From a bacterium HR28 (lineage in GTDB: Bacteria > Chloroflexota > Chloroflexia > Thermomicrobiales > Thermomicrobiaceae), in assembly GCA_002898255.1 (NCBI GenBank), contig BEIE01000001.1:1116001-1180000 (forward strand): a DNA stretch of 64,000 nt. The letters are read 5' to 3'. Shown in pieces: positions 34,829-49,701 of the stretch (its first letter is position 1; every line of letters begins with the position of its first letter). Below the pieces are notes generated by a model. The model saw only the letters and a list, made by a program, of their open reading frames with translations. It searched no databases and was not told the origin of the DNA. The translations under genes were made by a program, and so were the position numbers.

Positions 34829-35201
34829 ACTGCTTTCATGCTCCCAATCTGTTGGCTTCTGGAAGAGAGCGTCCGCGCCTACTGGCAGGAGTATCTGAGA
34901 TGTCCTGTCGGGACTCGCCCTGCAGGGAGTTCCTCCTGAAGAGCATTGGAATGTGGGAGGAGCCTCGCATTATGCGCCTCTTGCTCGCGCGGTACCGAGG
35001 TAGATGAGCTCGGCCTCGTTGCGAGGTCCAGAAACGCGGCAGGCGTGTGCCTTCCCAGAGCCTGAGGTGGCGAACTGTCGCCTATGTGGAGCGGTGTGCT
35101 GTCGACTGCGGAGGACACGCAAGTTCTCTCCTCACACCGATACCCCCTCACTTTCCTTTTCGACACCGGGCGTGGTCAACCGGTGCTTAGGAGCCCCGGC
35201 C
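34829..35201. other. Non-coding stretch before the MBL-pyrG promoter
   Basis: About 370 bp with no gene, repeat or RNA recognised. Short frames here do not look coding. Confidence 0.5.
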
Positions 35202-35231
35202 TTGCGAGGGTGAACGGACACAGGGTATACT
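35202..35231 (+). promoter_or_regulatory. Promoter of the MBL hydrolase-pyrG unit
   Basis: TTGCGA (35202-35207), 18-bp spacer, TATACT (35226-35231). Start near 35238, with a leader of about 70 nt before the ATG at 35310. The same -35 (TTGCGA) is used by the tRNA-Ala promoter. Confidence 0.65.
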
Positions 35232-35309
35232 GGGGTCCCGATGTGAAAGACGAACCCTCGTCGATCGCCCTGTCCCGTGTTGTGTTCAGTGCGAACGGAC
35301 GGCTGGTCG

Positions 35310-37638
<2,329 letters not shown>

Positions 37639-37642
37639 CACG

Positions 37643-37672
37643 TTGCCGTCGTCAGACCGTTTGTGATAGGAT
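37643..37672 (+). promoter_or_regulatory. Possible promoter of the atp operon
   Basis: TTGCCG (37643-37648), 18-bp spacer and TAGGAT (37667-37672). A start near 37679 would put the GTG of atpZ at the very 5' end of the message. The hexamers are imperfect; read-through from pyrG is also possible. Confidence 0.35.
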
Positions 37673-37680
37673 GCGCAATC

Positions 37681-37935
37681 GTGAGCGGGCCGGGAGCGCG
37701 CCCGCCGCAAGGACGAGACTGGCAAGCGATCGGGACAGCCCTGGGACTCGGCTTCTCGGTCGTGTCTAGTCTTGTGCTCTGTATTGGTGGGGGCGTGCTC
37801 CTCGATCGGTGGCTCGGTACGATGCCGCTCTTCACACTCGCCGGGGTTGGCCTCGGTCTGGCGACAGCGGCGTACGCCCTGTACGAGTTGGCGCGTGTGA
37901 GCGGTAGCCACCGCAATCAGCGTGGCAGGAGGTAA
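37681..37935 (+). CDS. AtpZ/AtpI-family protein of the ATP synthase operon
   Basis: 84 residues from the GTG at 37681. Two membrane helices (about 14-36 and 44-66), the second starting after LLDRWLGTMPLFTLAGVGLG, with GG-rich first helix, are typical of the AtpZ/AtpI-like proteins at the head of F-type ATPase operons. They aid c-ring assembly or magnesium handling. A GTG at 37663 would add six residues. It precedes atpB by seven bases. Confidence 0.78.
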   Translation: MSGPGARPPQGRDWQAIGTALGLGFSVVSSLVLCIGGGVLLDRWLGTMPLFTLAGVGLGLATAAYALYELARVSGSHRNQRGRR

Positions 37936-37942
37936 GGCGGGC

Positions 37943-38836
37943 GTGGAGCTCCATATCTCGGTGAAGCCGGAGACGTTGTGGACGGTGTCGATCCCCGGCA
38001 CAGGCTTCGATCTCCGTATCACGAATTCCTTTTTGACCATGCTCCTCGTAATGGCCTTTCTCGTGATCTTTGGCGCGGTCGTGGCACGGAGTGCCCAACT
38101 CGTTCCTGGTCGTCTGCAATCGATCTTCGAGATGGTGGTGGAGTTCCTGCTCGGGCTGGTGGAGGGAACCGCGGGCAGGCGACTCGGGCGCCGCATCTTC
38201 CCCCTGATCGGTGGCCTGTTCATTTTCATCATCGTTGCCAATTACACTGGTCTGTTACCGGGTATTGGAACGATTGGGATTTGGCACGAGGGGAGCCATG
38301 CTCTCGTCGCGGCGAGTGAAGGAGCGGCTGGAGGAGAGCCGCACGGCAAGACACTGGTGCCGCTGTTTCGTCCGCCGAGCGCCGATCTGAACATGACCTT
38401 GGCGATGGCACTGATCAGCTATGTGGCTTTCCAGATCGCTGGGTTGTCGGCCCATGGGCTCTGGGGGCGAATTAAGCACATGGCGAATCCGCCATTCCTC
38501 CTGCCGATCGAGATTATTAGCGAATTGTCGCGAATTGTTTCGCTCTCATTCCGTCTTTTCGGCAACATCTTTGCTGGGGAGACCTTGCTAACTGTCATGT
38601 ATGGCATCGCCAATGCGATCAAGATAAGCGTCATTGGTCTCCTTATCCCCGTAATTTTCCTGTACCTAGAGGTGCTCTTCGGGTTCATTCAGGCTCTTAT
38701 CTTTGCGGTACTCACCCTGATCTACATTGCGCTTGCTTCGGCTGACGGGCATCACGAAGAGGAGCACGAGAGCGGCGACCGGCATGCATCTCATCACGCG
38801 GCCCACGCTGCCGCGCGGAGTGCCGGTGGCGACTGA
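37943..38836 (+). CDS. atpB: ATP synthase F0 subunit a
   Basis: 297 residues from the GTG at 37943, chosen because AGGAGGT stands ten bases upstream; a GTG at 37922 would overlap atpZ. Membrane subunit that forms the proton half-channels beside the c-ring. Helices are evident throughout; the signature LSFRLFGNIFAGETLL contains the essential Arg near residue 198. The C-terminus ends in a His/Glu-rich tail (HHEEEHESGDRHASHHAAH) that is unusual and may be cytoplasmic or metal-binding. Confidence 0.94.
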   Translation: MELHISVKPETLWTVSIPGTGFDLRITNSFLTMLLVMAFLVIFGAVVARSAQLVPGRLQSIFEMVVEFLLGLVEGTAGRRLGRRIFPLIGGLFIFIIVANYTGLLPGIGTIGIWHEGSHALVAASEGAAGGEPHGKTLVPLFRPPSADLNMTLAMALISYVAFQIAGLSAHGLWGRIKHMANPPFLLPIEIISELSRIVSLSFRLFGNIFAGETLLTVMYGIANAIKISVIGLLIPVIFLYLEVLFGFIQALIFAVLTLIYIALASADGHHEEEHESGDRHASHHAAHAAARSAGGD

Positions 38837-38905
38837 GCGATGTGTGATCGAGGAGCGAGTGAGGGTTCGAGTCGTCGGGTCGGTTGGTGAAGGGAGGACA
38901 GGAGC

Positions 38906-39151
38906 GTGTTCGCGAATGTGACCGAACCCGGTGTAGTCGTGCCGATGGCGGCGGCCCTAGCGATTGGGTTGGGTGCGCTCGGGCCTGGTATCGGCATTGG
39001 TCTCGCCGTCAAGGGTGCGATGGAGGCGATCGGTCGCAACCCTGAGGCTGAGGGTGCAGTGCGTTTGACGATGATCATCGGCGCGGCGCTTGCTGAGGCG
39101 GTGGCGATTTACGCGTTCGTCGTCGCGGTGATCATTGCGTTCGTGCTGTAG
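38906..39151 (+). CDS. atpE: ATP synthase F0 subunit c
   Basis: 81 residues, GTG start behind GGAGGACAGGAGC. Two membrane helices joined by the polar loop (AIGRNPEAEG near residue 41). The ion-carrying carboxylate is Glu64 in ALAEAVAIYAF. The residues after it (Ala, not Ser/Thr) and the lack of a Gln in helix 1 indicate a proton- rather than sodium-driven ring. It forms the rotor ring; an unusually long 120-bp gap with a strong hairpin separates it from atpF. Confidence 0.95.
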   Translation: MFANVTEPGVVVPMAAALAIGLGALGPGIGIGLAVKGAMEAIGRNPEAEGAVRLTMIIGAALAEAVAIYAFVVAVIIAFVL

Positions 39152-39186
39152 TCATTGTGGGGTGAATTGCCCACGCTGGTGAGGTC

Positions 39187-39219
39187 GCGCCAGCAGCTGG
39201 CAAGACGAGCTGCTGGCGC
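39187..39219 (+). promoter_or_regulatory. Intercistronic hairpin between atpE and atpF
   Basis: GCGCCAGCAGCT (39187-39198) and AGCTGCTGGCGC (39208-39219) form a 12-bp perfect stem with a 9-base loop, 35 bp behind the atpE stop. There is no T-tract. It fits an RNA-stability or partial-termination element that raises c-subunit output. Confidence 0.6.
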
Positions 39220-39271
39220 CGTCCGCCAGCGAGACGAACGCAGCATGTCGTAGGAGGGGCTAGGCAGGAGC

Positions 39272-39769
39272 ATGGACCAGCTGGGAATCTCGGGTGAAAA
39301 CCTACTCGTCCAGCTCATCGCCTTCCTGCTCTTTCTCGCGGTGTTTTGGCGCTTCGCGCTCGGGCCGATCACGCGTATGATCGATCAGCGGCAGGAGCGG
39401 ATCCGCGAGGGGTTGGAGGCAGCGGAGCGGATGAAGCGCGAACTTGCCGAGACCCAGGCGCGGAACGAAGAAATTCTCACCGAGGCGCGGCGAGAGGCAC
39501 AGCGCATTGTGGCGAGTGCTCGCGAGAGCGCCGAACAACTTATCGCGCGCGCTCGTGAGGAGGCGCAGCAGCAGGCGCAGCAACTGATTCAGCAGGCCCA
39601 GGAGGCCATTGAGGCGGAACGACAGCGTGTCTGGGCAGAGCTGCGCCGAGAGGTGGCTGATCTGGCCATTCTCGCCGCGACGCGCATCCTCCGTGAAGAG
39701 CTGGATCGTGAGCGGCATCTCGCTCTGGTGGAGCGGGCGCTCGCAGAACTCGATGGTGCTCGTCGGTAG
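39272..39769 (+). CDS. atpF: ATP synthase F0 subunit b
   Basis: 165 residues. One N-terminal membrane helix (about 9-27, [20 protein letters not shown]) followed by a long, highly charged right-handed coiled-coil stalk ([21 protein letters not shown]... to the end) that dimerises and ties subunit a to delta. Length and layout match the family. ATG at 39272 follows a GGAGGGG-like ribosome site. Only one b-type gene is present, so the stator is a homodimer. Confidence 0.94.
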   Translation: MDQLGISGENLLVQLIAFLLFLAVFWRFALGPITRMIDQRQERIREGLEAAERMKRELAETQARNEEILTEARREAQRIVASARESAEQLIARAREEAQQQAQQLIQQAQEAIEAERQRVWAELRREVADLAILAATRILREELDRERHLALVERALAELDGARR

Positions 39770-39785
39770 GGCAGGGGGGAGCAGC

Positions 39786-41880
<2,095 letters not shown>

Positions 41881-41905
41881 CGGTCCGGAGAGGGGGCCAG
41901 AGGCT

Positions 41906-44240
<2,335 letters not shown>

Positions 44241-44253
44241 GCGGGGGAGGATC

Positions 44254-44709
44254 ATGGCCGGGAAGCTCCGCGTGGAAGTGGTCACCGCCGAGCGACTTGT
44301 CTACCAGGTGGATGATGCCGACATGGTCATCGCGCCGGGGGCAGAGGGGACGCTCGGCATTCTCCCGCGCCATGCGCCGCTTGTCTCGCTCCTCAGTATG
44401 GGCGAGATGCGCGTCAAGCGGGGGCGGGAAGAGGACAGCCTGACGATCTTTGGCGGCTTCCTTGAGGTTGCGAATAACGTTGTCCGTGTCTTGGCGGACG
44501 TGGCGGAGCGAGCTGAGGAGATCGACCTCGCACGGGCGGAGGAGGCGAGACAGCGGGCGCTTGCACGGTTACGTGAGCGCCGAGCCGATATTGACCGCCG
44601 GCGGGCCGAGATGGCGCTCCGGCGGTCGACGATCCGGATCGCAGTCGCTCGGAAGCGACGGGCACGACCTGCACCTGGCGGGCCACCCTTACCTGAGGCC
44701 CAGCCCTGA
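44254..44709 (+). CDS. atpC: ATP synthase F1 subunit epsilon
   Basis: 151 residues from the ATG at 44254 behind GGGGGAGG. N-terminal beta sandwich (LRVEVVTAERLVYQVDDADMVIAPGAEGTLGILPRHAPLVSLL) and C-terminal two-helix arm (IDLARAEEARQRALARLRERRADIDRRRAEMALRRSTIRIAVARK), which can inhibit hydrolysis. A Pro/Ala-rich tail of about 15 residues is extra. Its stop lies 11 bp before murA. Confidence 0.95.
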   Translation: MAGKLRVEVVTAERLVYQVDDADMVIAPGAEGTLGILPRHAPLVSLLSMGEMRVKRGREEDSLTIFGGFLEVANNVVRVLADVAERAEEIDLARAEEARQRALARLRERRADIDRRRAEMALRRSTIRIAVARKRRARPAPGGPPLPEAQP

Positions 44710-44720
44710 AGGAGGATGCC

Positions 44721-45995
44721 GTGGTAGTCACAACGGCCACTGAACGGATCGTCACGGTTGGCGGACGAACGTTGCGTGGTCGTGTGGCGATTGGTGGAGC
44801 GAAGAACGCAGCGCTCCCAGCTATGGCCGCGGCGCTCCTCACGGAGGAGGAGTGTGTCCTCGAGAACGTGCCTTTGCTCGATGACGTCTTCGTGATGGCG
44901 GAACTGCTGCGGGCGCTCGGTGCCGAGGTCGATCTCGACACCGAGCGCCATCGTGTGCGAATCAGAGCAGCGGAGATTGAGGTCTTCGAACCGCCGCCCG
45001 AACTCGTCGCGCGCATGCGAGCATCGTTCCTGGTGACTGGCCCACTCCTCGCGCGGTTCGGTCGGGCTCGCTCCGTACCTCCAGGGGGATGCCAACTGGG
45101 TACGCGACCGGTCGATGTCGATCTCCGTGGTTTCCGCAAACTGGGTGCCCAGGTCGAGGTCGGAGAGCGAGTATTCGAGTTCCGTGCCGGACGGCTACGA
45201 GGCTGTGAGATCTACATGGACTATCCAAGCCACACCGGCACGGAAAATCTTCTGATGGCCGCTGCCCTGGCCCAGGGGCGCACCACGATTATCAACGCAG
45301 CAGCAGAACCAGAGATCGTCCATCTCGGTGAAATCTTGCAAGATATGGGTGCGCGAATCAGCGGCCTTGGAACGTCGCGGATTGTTGTGCATGGTGTCGA
45401 TCGGCTCCGGGGATATCGTGCCTCTGTGTTGCCGGATCGCCTCGAGGCGGGAACACTCGCTATTGCAGCGGCAATAACACACGGGGAAGTGATTTTGGAT
45501 CATGTACGTGAGCCGGACATGGCGCCGCTGACACACAAGCTGCGCGAAGCGGGCGCTGAGGTCTGGTGGAGTGAGTCCTCGATGCTGGTACGAGCTCCCC
45601 ACCCGCTCCGTGCGACAGAGATTCAAGCATTGCCCTTCCCAGGTTTCCCGACGGATCTGCAAGCGGCATTTGCTGTCTTGATGACTCAAGCTCATGGCCG
45701 GAGTCGTATCTTCGAGCGCGTCTTCAACGACCGACTCCGCTACACGAGCGAGCTCCGCAAGATGGGAGCACGGATCGAACTCGTTGATCGTCAGCAGGCA
45801 TGGATCGAGGGCCCAGCCCGTCTGCATGGGGCCGAAGTGCGCGCATTAGATATCCGCAGCGGAGCGTGTTTAGTGCTCGCTGGACTCGTCGCCGAGGGCG
45901 AAACGGTTATCCTCGATGCACAGCATCTGCGGCGTGGCTACGAAGACCTCGTCGGGAAGCTCGCCGCACTGGGAGCGAACGTCCGTTACGCCTGA
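44721..45995 (+). CDS. murA: UDP-N-acetylglucosamine 1-carboxyvinyltransferase
   Basis: 424 residues, GTG start behind AAGGAGG. Adds enolpyruvate from PEP to UDP-GlcNAc, the first committed step of peptidoglycan synthesis. The catalytic Cys124 is in PPGGCQLGTRP, so the enzyme should be fosfomycin-sensitive by this residue; Lys29-Asn30 (GGAKNAALP) and the RYTSELRKMGA segment are in place. It follows the ATP synthase operon with 11 bp, an arrangement also seen in other bacteria, so it may be co-transcribed with it. It implies a murein wall. Confidence 0.96.
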   Translation: MVVTTATERIVTVGGRTLRGRVAIGGAKNAALPAMAAALLTEEECVLENVPLLDDVFVMAELLRALGAEVDLDTERHRVRIRAAEIEVFEPPPELVARMRASFLVTGPLLARFGRARSVPPGGCQLGTRPVDVDLRGFRKLGAQVEVGERVFEFRAGRLRGCEIYMDYPSHTGTENLLMAAALAQGRTTIINAAAEPEIVHLGEILQDMGARISGLGTSRIVVHGVDRLRGYRASVLPDRLEAGTLAIAAAITHGEVILDHVREPDMAPLTHKLREAGAEVWWSESSMLVRAPHPLRATEIQALPFPGFPTDLQAAFAVLMTQAHGRSRIFERVFNDRLRYTSELRKMGARIELVDRQQAWIEGPARLHGAEVRALDIRSGACLVLAGLVAEGETVILDAQHLRRGYEDLVGKLAALGANVRYA

Positions 45996-46111
45996 CGGGC
46001 CAAGTCAGATTCGCTTGCGCAGCGAGCTCTGTTTCTGGGTACGGGTGACGCGCGGAGCGAGTAGCGACGAGAAGGCAGAGCTCTCCTCTTCACGCGAAGG
46101 ACGACGCGTCG

Positions 46112-46723
46112 ATGGCAACTGGAGAATCCACGTCAACGTTGCGTGTCCGCCTCCCCGCACTGATCGTCGGGATAGTCGTCCTCGTTTTCATCGGGCTCGT
46201 CGCCTACGCTCTGCAACGATCGCAGAGTACCAGCGAGCTCGGTGTGGGCGGTCGAATCAATACGGTTGGTACGTTGGTGCGTTTCACGGAACGGGCGGCA
46301 CCGGATTTTGTCCTCCCTGATCTGCGCGGTGGGGCAGCAATCCGACTCGCGGATTACCGCGGGAAGATTGTCGTCCTGAACTTTTGGGCCTCGTGGTGCC
46401 CTCCGTGTCGTGAGGAAGCGCCGATTCTACGGGAGTTTGCCCGACGATACGCGGAGTCTGGGGTCGTAATTATCGGGATCGATGTCTGGGAGAAGAACTG
46501 GAACGACGGACGTGCCTTTCTTGACGAATTCGGCGTGCCGTATCCGAACGCGTACGACACCGAAGGTCGGGTGACAATCGAATACGGCGTTTCGGGCGTC
46601 CCGGAGACATTCTTCGTCAGCCCGGACGGACGACTCCTTGGCAAGTACACCGGGCCGGTAAAGTCTGTGGAACAGCTGGTTGGACTCCTGAACGAGCTTG
46701 GGGTCGCGCCGGCAACGCAGTAA
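46112..46723 (+). CDS. Thioredoxin-like protein of cytochrome c maturation (TlpA/ResA/CcmG type)
   Basis: 203 residues. One N-terminal membrane helix (about 14-34) exports a TlpA-like domain with WCPPC (Cys96, Cys99), preceded by APDFVLPDLRGGAAIRLADYRGKIVVLNFWASW and followed by the cis-Pro loop GVPETFFV. It reduces the CxxCH thiols of apocytochrome c outside the membrane. First gene of the ccm cluster; start at ATG 46112, 116 bp behind murA. The electron donor (CcdA/DsbD) is not in the window. Confidence 0.88.
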   Translation: MATGESTSTLRVRLPALIVGIVVLVFIGLVAYALQRSQSTSELGVGGRINTVGTLVRFTERAAPDFVLPDLRGGAAIRLADYRGKIVVLNFWASWCPPCREEAPILREFARRYAESGVVIIGIDVWEKNWNDGRAFLDEFGVPYPNAYDTEGRVTIEYGVSGVPETFFVSPDGRLLGKYTGPVKSVEQLVGLLNELGVAPATQ

Positions 46724-46740
46724 GAACCGGCGGAAGGCGG

Positions 46741-47223
46741 ATGGAAGGTACGGACTTCGCAGCGCTCGCACGCATTGTCCTGCGGGTAGCTCATGCCCTG
46801 GCTGCGGCTATCTGGTTAGGGAGCGGTACCTATCTCGTTATCGCGCTCCTGCCCCAACGGCGCATGAGTGCCGCAGCGAGCGAGACGTTGCGAATCGCCC
46901 AAGAACGATTCCGCCGTTGGTGGATCGCATCGAGTGCAATCCTGCTTGGCAGCGGTGTGGCCCTCATGTTTGACCGGGTGGCCGATGGCCGAGGTACGGC
47001 GACCTATGTCGGACTGCTCGTCATAAAGGTGGTGGCGGGGCTTGTGGCGCTGGCGGCAAGTGGGGGGCTCTTGCCACGCCCCGTAAAAGCGACACCGCGT
47101 CCAGTGCGGGGCACATGGCGCATCCCGGACCGTATGGTCTTGGTACTTGGGGCGCTGGCCTACCTGCTCGGTGTACTCTTATCGGTGATCTATCCGCCCG
47201 ACCCCACGGCGGGTTGGCGGTGA
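46741..47223 (+). CDS. Four-helix membrane protein of the ccm cluster, CopD-like
   Basis: 160 residues. Four membrane helices are visible (about 12-34, 58-75, 87-106, 132-152), with His17 in helix 1 (VLRVAHALAAAIWLGSG), a pattern shared with CopD-like and DUF4149-type integral proteins. I cannot give a firm family or function. It sits 17 bp after the TlpA-type gene and just ahead of ccmE, so a role in haem delivery or apocytochrome handling is plausible (inference). Confidence 0.6.
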   Translation: MEGTDFAALARIVLRVAHALAAAIWLGSGTYLVIALLPQRRMSAAASETLRIAQERFRRWWIASSAILLGSGVALMFDRVADGRGTATYVGLLVIKVVAGLVALAASGGLLPRPVKATPRPVRGTWRIPDRMVLVLGALAYLLGVLLSVIYPPDPTAGWR

Positions 47224-47252
47224 GTGAGCGGCGCGAAGCGAGCGGGGGCGAC

Positions 47253-47699
47253 ATGAGCAGTGCGGTCGTGACGCGGACATCAGCGCGCGGGCTGCGTGTC
47301 GATGTTCGGCTCTTCGGTATCGCCGTGGTAATTGCAGCGGCGGTTGGATACCTCATGTACACCGGCCTCCAAGGAACGGCTGCATCCTATTTCGTCACAG
47401 TGAGTGAACTCCAGGCGAAAGCGGCTAGCGTGGATGGTCGACGTGTTCGCGTTGGGGGCGATGTTGTTGCCGGGAGTATCGTGCGTGGCGGGCCGGGCGA
47501 ACCGATTCGTTTCCGAATCAGTGATGGGACGAATGAGCTAGAGGTTGTCTACGCTGGTGTCTTGCCGGACATCTTCGCTGAAGGACGGCACGTGATCGTA
47601 GAAGGCCTATACCGGACCGGTCAGCCGATTCAAGCCGATAGCGTTCTTACCCAATGCCCCTCCCGTTTTGAATCTGTGCCGACGACCGCAACGAGCTGA
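47253..47699 (+). CDS. ccmE: Cytochrome c maturation haem chaperone CcmE, Cys-type variant
   Basis: 148 residues from the ATG at 47253; a GTG at 47220 overlapping the previous stop is an alternative. One N-terminal membrane helix (about 20-38), then the OB-fold (FVTVSELQAKAASVDGRRVRVGGDVV...GVLPDIFAEGRHVIVEG). CcmE carries haem covalently from CcmC to CcmF. Here the usual His site is replaced by a Cys: QADSVLTQCPSRFE, Cys135. In the known CxxxY variants a Tyr stands at +4; this protein has Phe139 instead. The next gene, ccmF, follows after 15 bp. Confidence 0.9.
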   Translation: MSSAVVTRTSARGLRVDVRLFGIAVVIAAAVGYLMYTGLQGTAASYFVTVSELQAKAASVDGRRVRVGGDVVAGSIVRGGPGEPIRFRISDGTNELEVVYAGVLPDIFAEGRHVIVEGLYRTGQPIQADSVLTQCPSRFESVPTTATS

Positions 47700-47714
47700 G
47701 CGAGGGAGTGCTCC

Positions 47715-49700
47715 ATGGCTCACCTTGGATCTGGCGCGCTGATCCTTGCGCTGATTTTGGCGATCTACGGGATTGGGGCCAGCCTTCTTGGAGCGCGGCG
47801 GCGAATACCGGAGCTTCTCCTGAGTGGGTATCGGGCAACATACGCGGTGGCATTCCTCGTTGCGGTTGCTCTCATTGCGCTGGTGGTCTCGTTTCTCCGG
47901 CACGATTTCCGTCTTGCGTATGTGGCTGGCCGTTCCAGCCGCGACATGCCGCTGCACTACGTGATCGCTGCCTTTTACGGTGGCCAAGAAGGGAGCCTCC
48001 TCTACTGGACACTAGTCGCAAGTGGCCTGGGAGCGTTGGCCCTCTACCTCCACCGCCGTTCGGATCGTGCGCTTCTTCCGTACATGAATGCCACGCTCCT
48101 TTCGGTCCTCACCTTTCTTCTGCTTGTTCTCACCGTCGTGTCCAGTCCCTTCCGGCTCCTACCGGTCACGCCGCCCGATGGAGCAGGACTCAATCCGCTG
48201 TTGCGTGATCCGGGGATGATGGCCCACCCGCCGTTTCTCCTCTCGGGATATGCTAGTTTCACTGTTCCTTTTGCCTTTGGGATGGCTGCACTGATCACGG
48301 GCCGGCTGGGTAGCGACTGGTTGCGAGCGATCCGCCGCTGGACACTTCTGGCCTGGGCGCTCCTTGGCCTTGGCCTTCTCATCGGTGCGTGGTGGGCCTA
48401 TCACGTCCTTGGGTGGGGCGGTTATTGGGGCTGGGATCCGGTCGAGAATCTCGCCCTTCTTCCATGGTTAACCTCGACGGCGTTCCTTCACTCGGTGATC
48501 GTGCAGGAACGTCGTGGGATGTTGAAGGTCTGGAATCTGGCGTTGCTCCTCGCCACCTTCGCTCTGTCCATTTTCGGCACATTCATCGTCCGCAGTGGAA
48601 TGCTGTCGTCCGTGCATGCTTTTGCCGTCTCGAGGATTGGACACTGGTTCCTTACGTTCCTTGCGCTCGTTCTCATCGTGGGTATCGGATTGCTGGTGTA
48701 TCGGTTGCCCGGTCTGCAGAGCGAGCGGCAAATCGAATCGGTCACTTCACGCGAGGCAGGTTTTCTCTTCAACAATCTGCTGTTCACCGCGATGGCATTC
48801 GCGGTGTTCTGGGGTACCACGTTTCCGCTCTTCAGTGAACTCTTTTGGGAGACCCGTATCTCGGTGGGTCCACCCTTCTACAACCGGGTCGTGGGGCCGC
48901 TTTTGCTTGTGTTGTTGCTTCTGATGGCGATTGGGCCGCTCCTTGCGTGGCGGCGCACCGATGTACGACTTCTCCTTCGTAATGTGCGCTGGCCAGCGAC
49001 CGCCGGGATTGGTGTCGGACTTGTTGGCCTAGTTCTGTTCAGTCGCCCGTGGGCTGCGATAGCCTATGCGGTCACGGTGTTTGCTGTGGGAGTCACGCTG
49101 CAAGAGTTTTGGCGTGGTACGCTCGCTCGTCGGCGCAACGCCCGAGAAAACGTGTTGGTGGCAGCGTGGGAGTTGCTCCGGCGGAATAACCGACGGTACG
49201 GCGGGTACCTCGTCCATCTCGCCATGCTCCTCATGGCGGTCGGAATCATTGCCTCAAACGCCTTTCAGCTTGAGCGGCAGTTCGTTTTGCGGCCCGGTGA
49301 GCAGGGAACAATTGGCCCGTACACGGTCGTTTACCGTGGACTTGAGGATCGGCGGACGGCAGACGCTGAAATCGTCGCTGCGCAGGTAGACATCTACCGC
49401 GGGCAGCGGTATGCAGGTACGGTCGAGAGCTTCCGGTTTTTCTACCGGAACTATGAGGATCAGCCGACCGCCCGAATGGGTATCACCCTCGTCGGCATGG
49501 ACGATGTCTACGTGGTGCTGGACCGGTGGGAAGATGACGGGACAGCGAGTCTGCGCGTCTACGTCAACCCATTAGTGATTTGGATCTGGATCGGTGGTGT
49601 GGTGTTCGTGCTGGGGACGGTGACGCTGTTCTGGCCGCAGCCGGTACCAGCCTTGGCGCGTGTCCCGCAGAGCGTTGCAGGAGCAACGAGCGAGGCCTGA
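47715..49700 (+). CDS. ccmF: Haem lyase subunit CcmF
   Basis: 661 residues with about 14-15 membrane helices. The WWD motif is clear as WGGYWGWDPVENLALLPWL (near residue 235), and FYGGQEGSLLYW (near 90) and MAHPPFLLSGY (near 170) are the conserved CcmF helices that hold haem-ligand His residues. The C-terminal periplasmic part (RPGEQGTIGPYTVVYRGLED...) is typical. It attaches haem to apocytochrome c together with CcmH/I. ccmH begins one base behind its stop. Confidence 0.95.
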   Translation: MAHLGSGALILALILAIYGIGASLLGARRRIPELLLSGYRATYAVAFLVAVALIALVVSFLRHDFRLAYVAGRSSRDMPLHYVIAAFYGGQEGSLLYWTLVASGLGALALYLHRRSDRALLPYMNATLLSVLTFLLLVLTVVSSPFRLLPVTPPDGAGLNPLLRDPGMMAHPPFLLSGYASFTVPFAFGMAALITGRLGSDWLRAIRRWTLLAWALLGLGLLIGAWWAYHVLGWGGYWGWDPVENLALLPWLTSTAFLHSVIVQERRGMLKVWNLALLLATFALSIFGTFIVRSGMLSSVHAFAVSRIGHWFLTFLALVLIVGIGLLVYRLPGLQSERQIESVTSREAGFLFNNLLFTAMAFAVFWGTTFPLFSELFWETRISVGPPFYNRVVGPLLLVLLLLMAIGPLLAWRRTDVRLLLRNVRWPATAGIGVGLVGLVLFSRPWAAIAYAVTVFAVGVTLQEFWRGTLARRRNARENVLVAAWELLRRNNRRYGGYLVHLAMLLMAVGIIASNAFQLERQFVLRPGEQGTIGPYTVVYRGLEDRRTADAEIVAAQVDIYRGQRYAGTVESFRFFYRNYEDQPTARMGITLVGMDDVYVVLDRWEDDGTASLRVYVNPLVIWIWIGGVVFVLGTVTLFWPQPVPALARVPQSVAGATSEA

Positions 49701-49701
49701 C

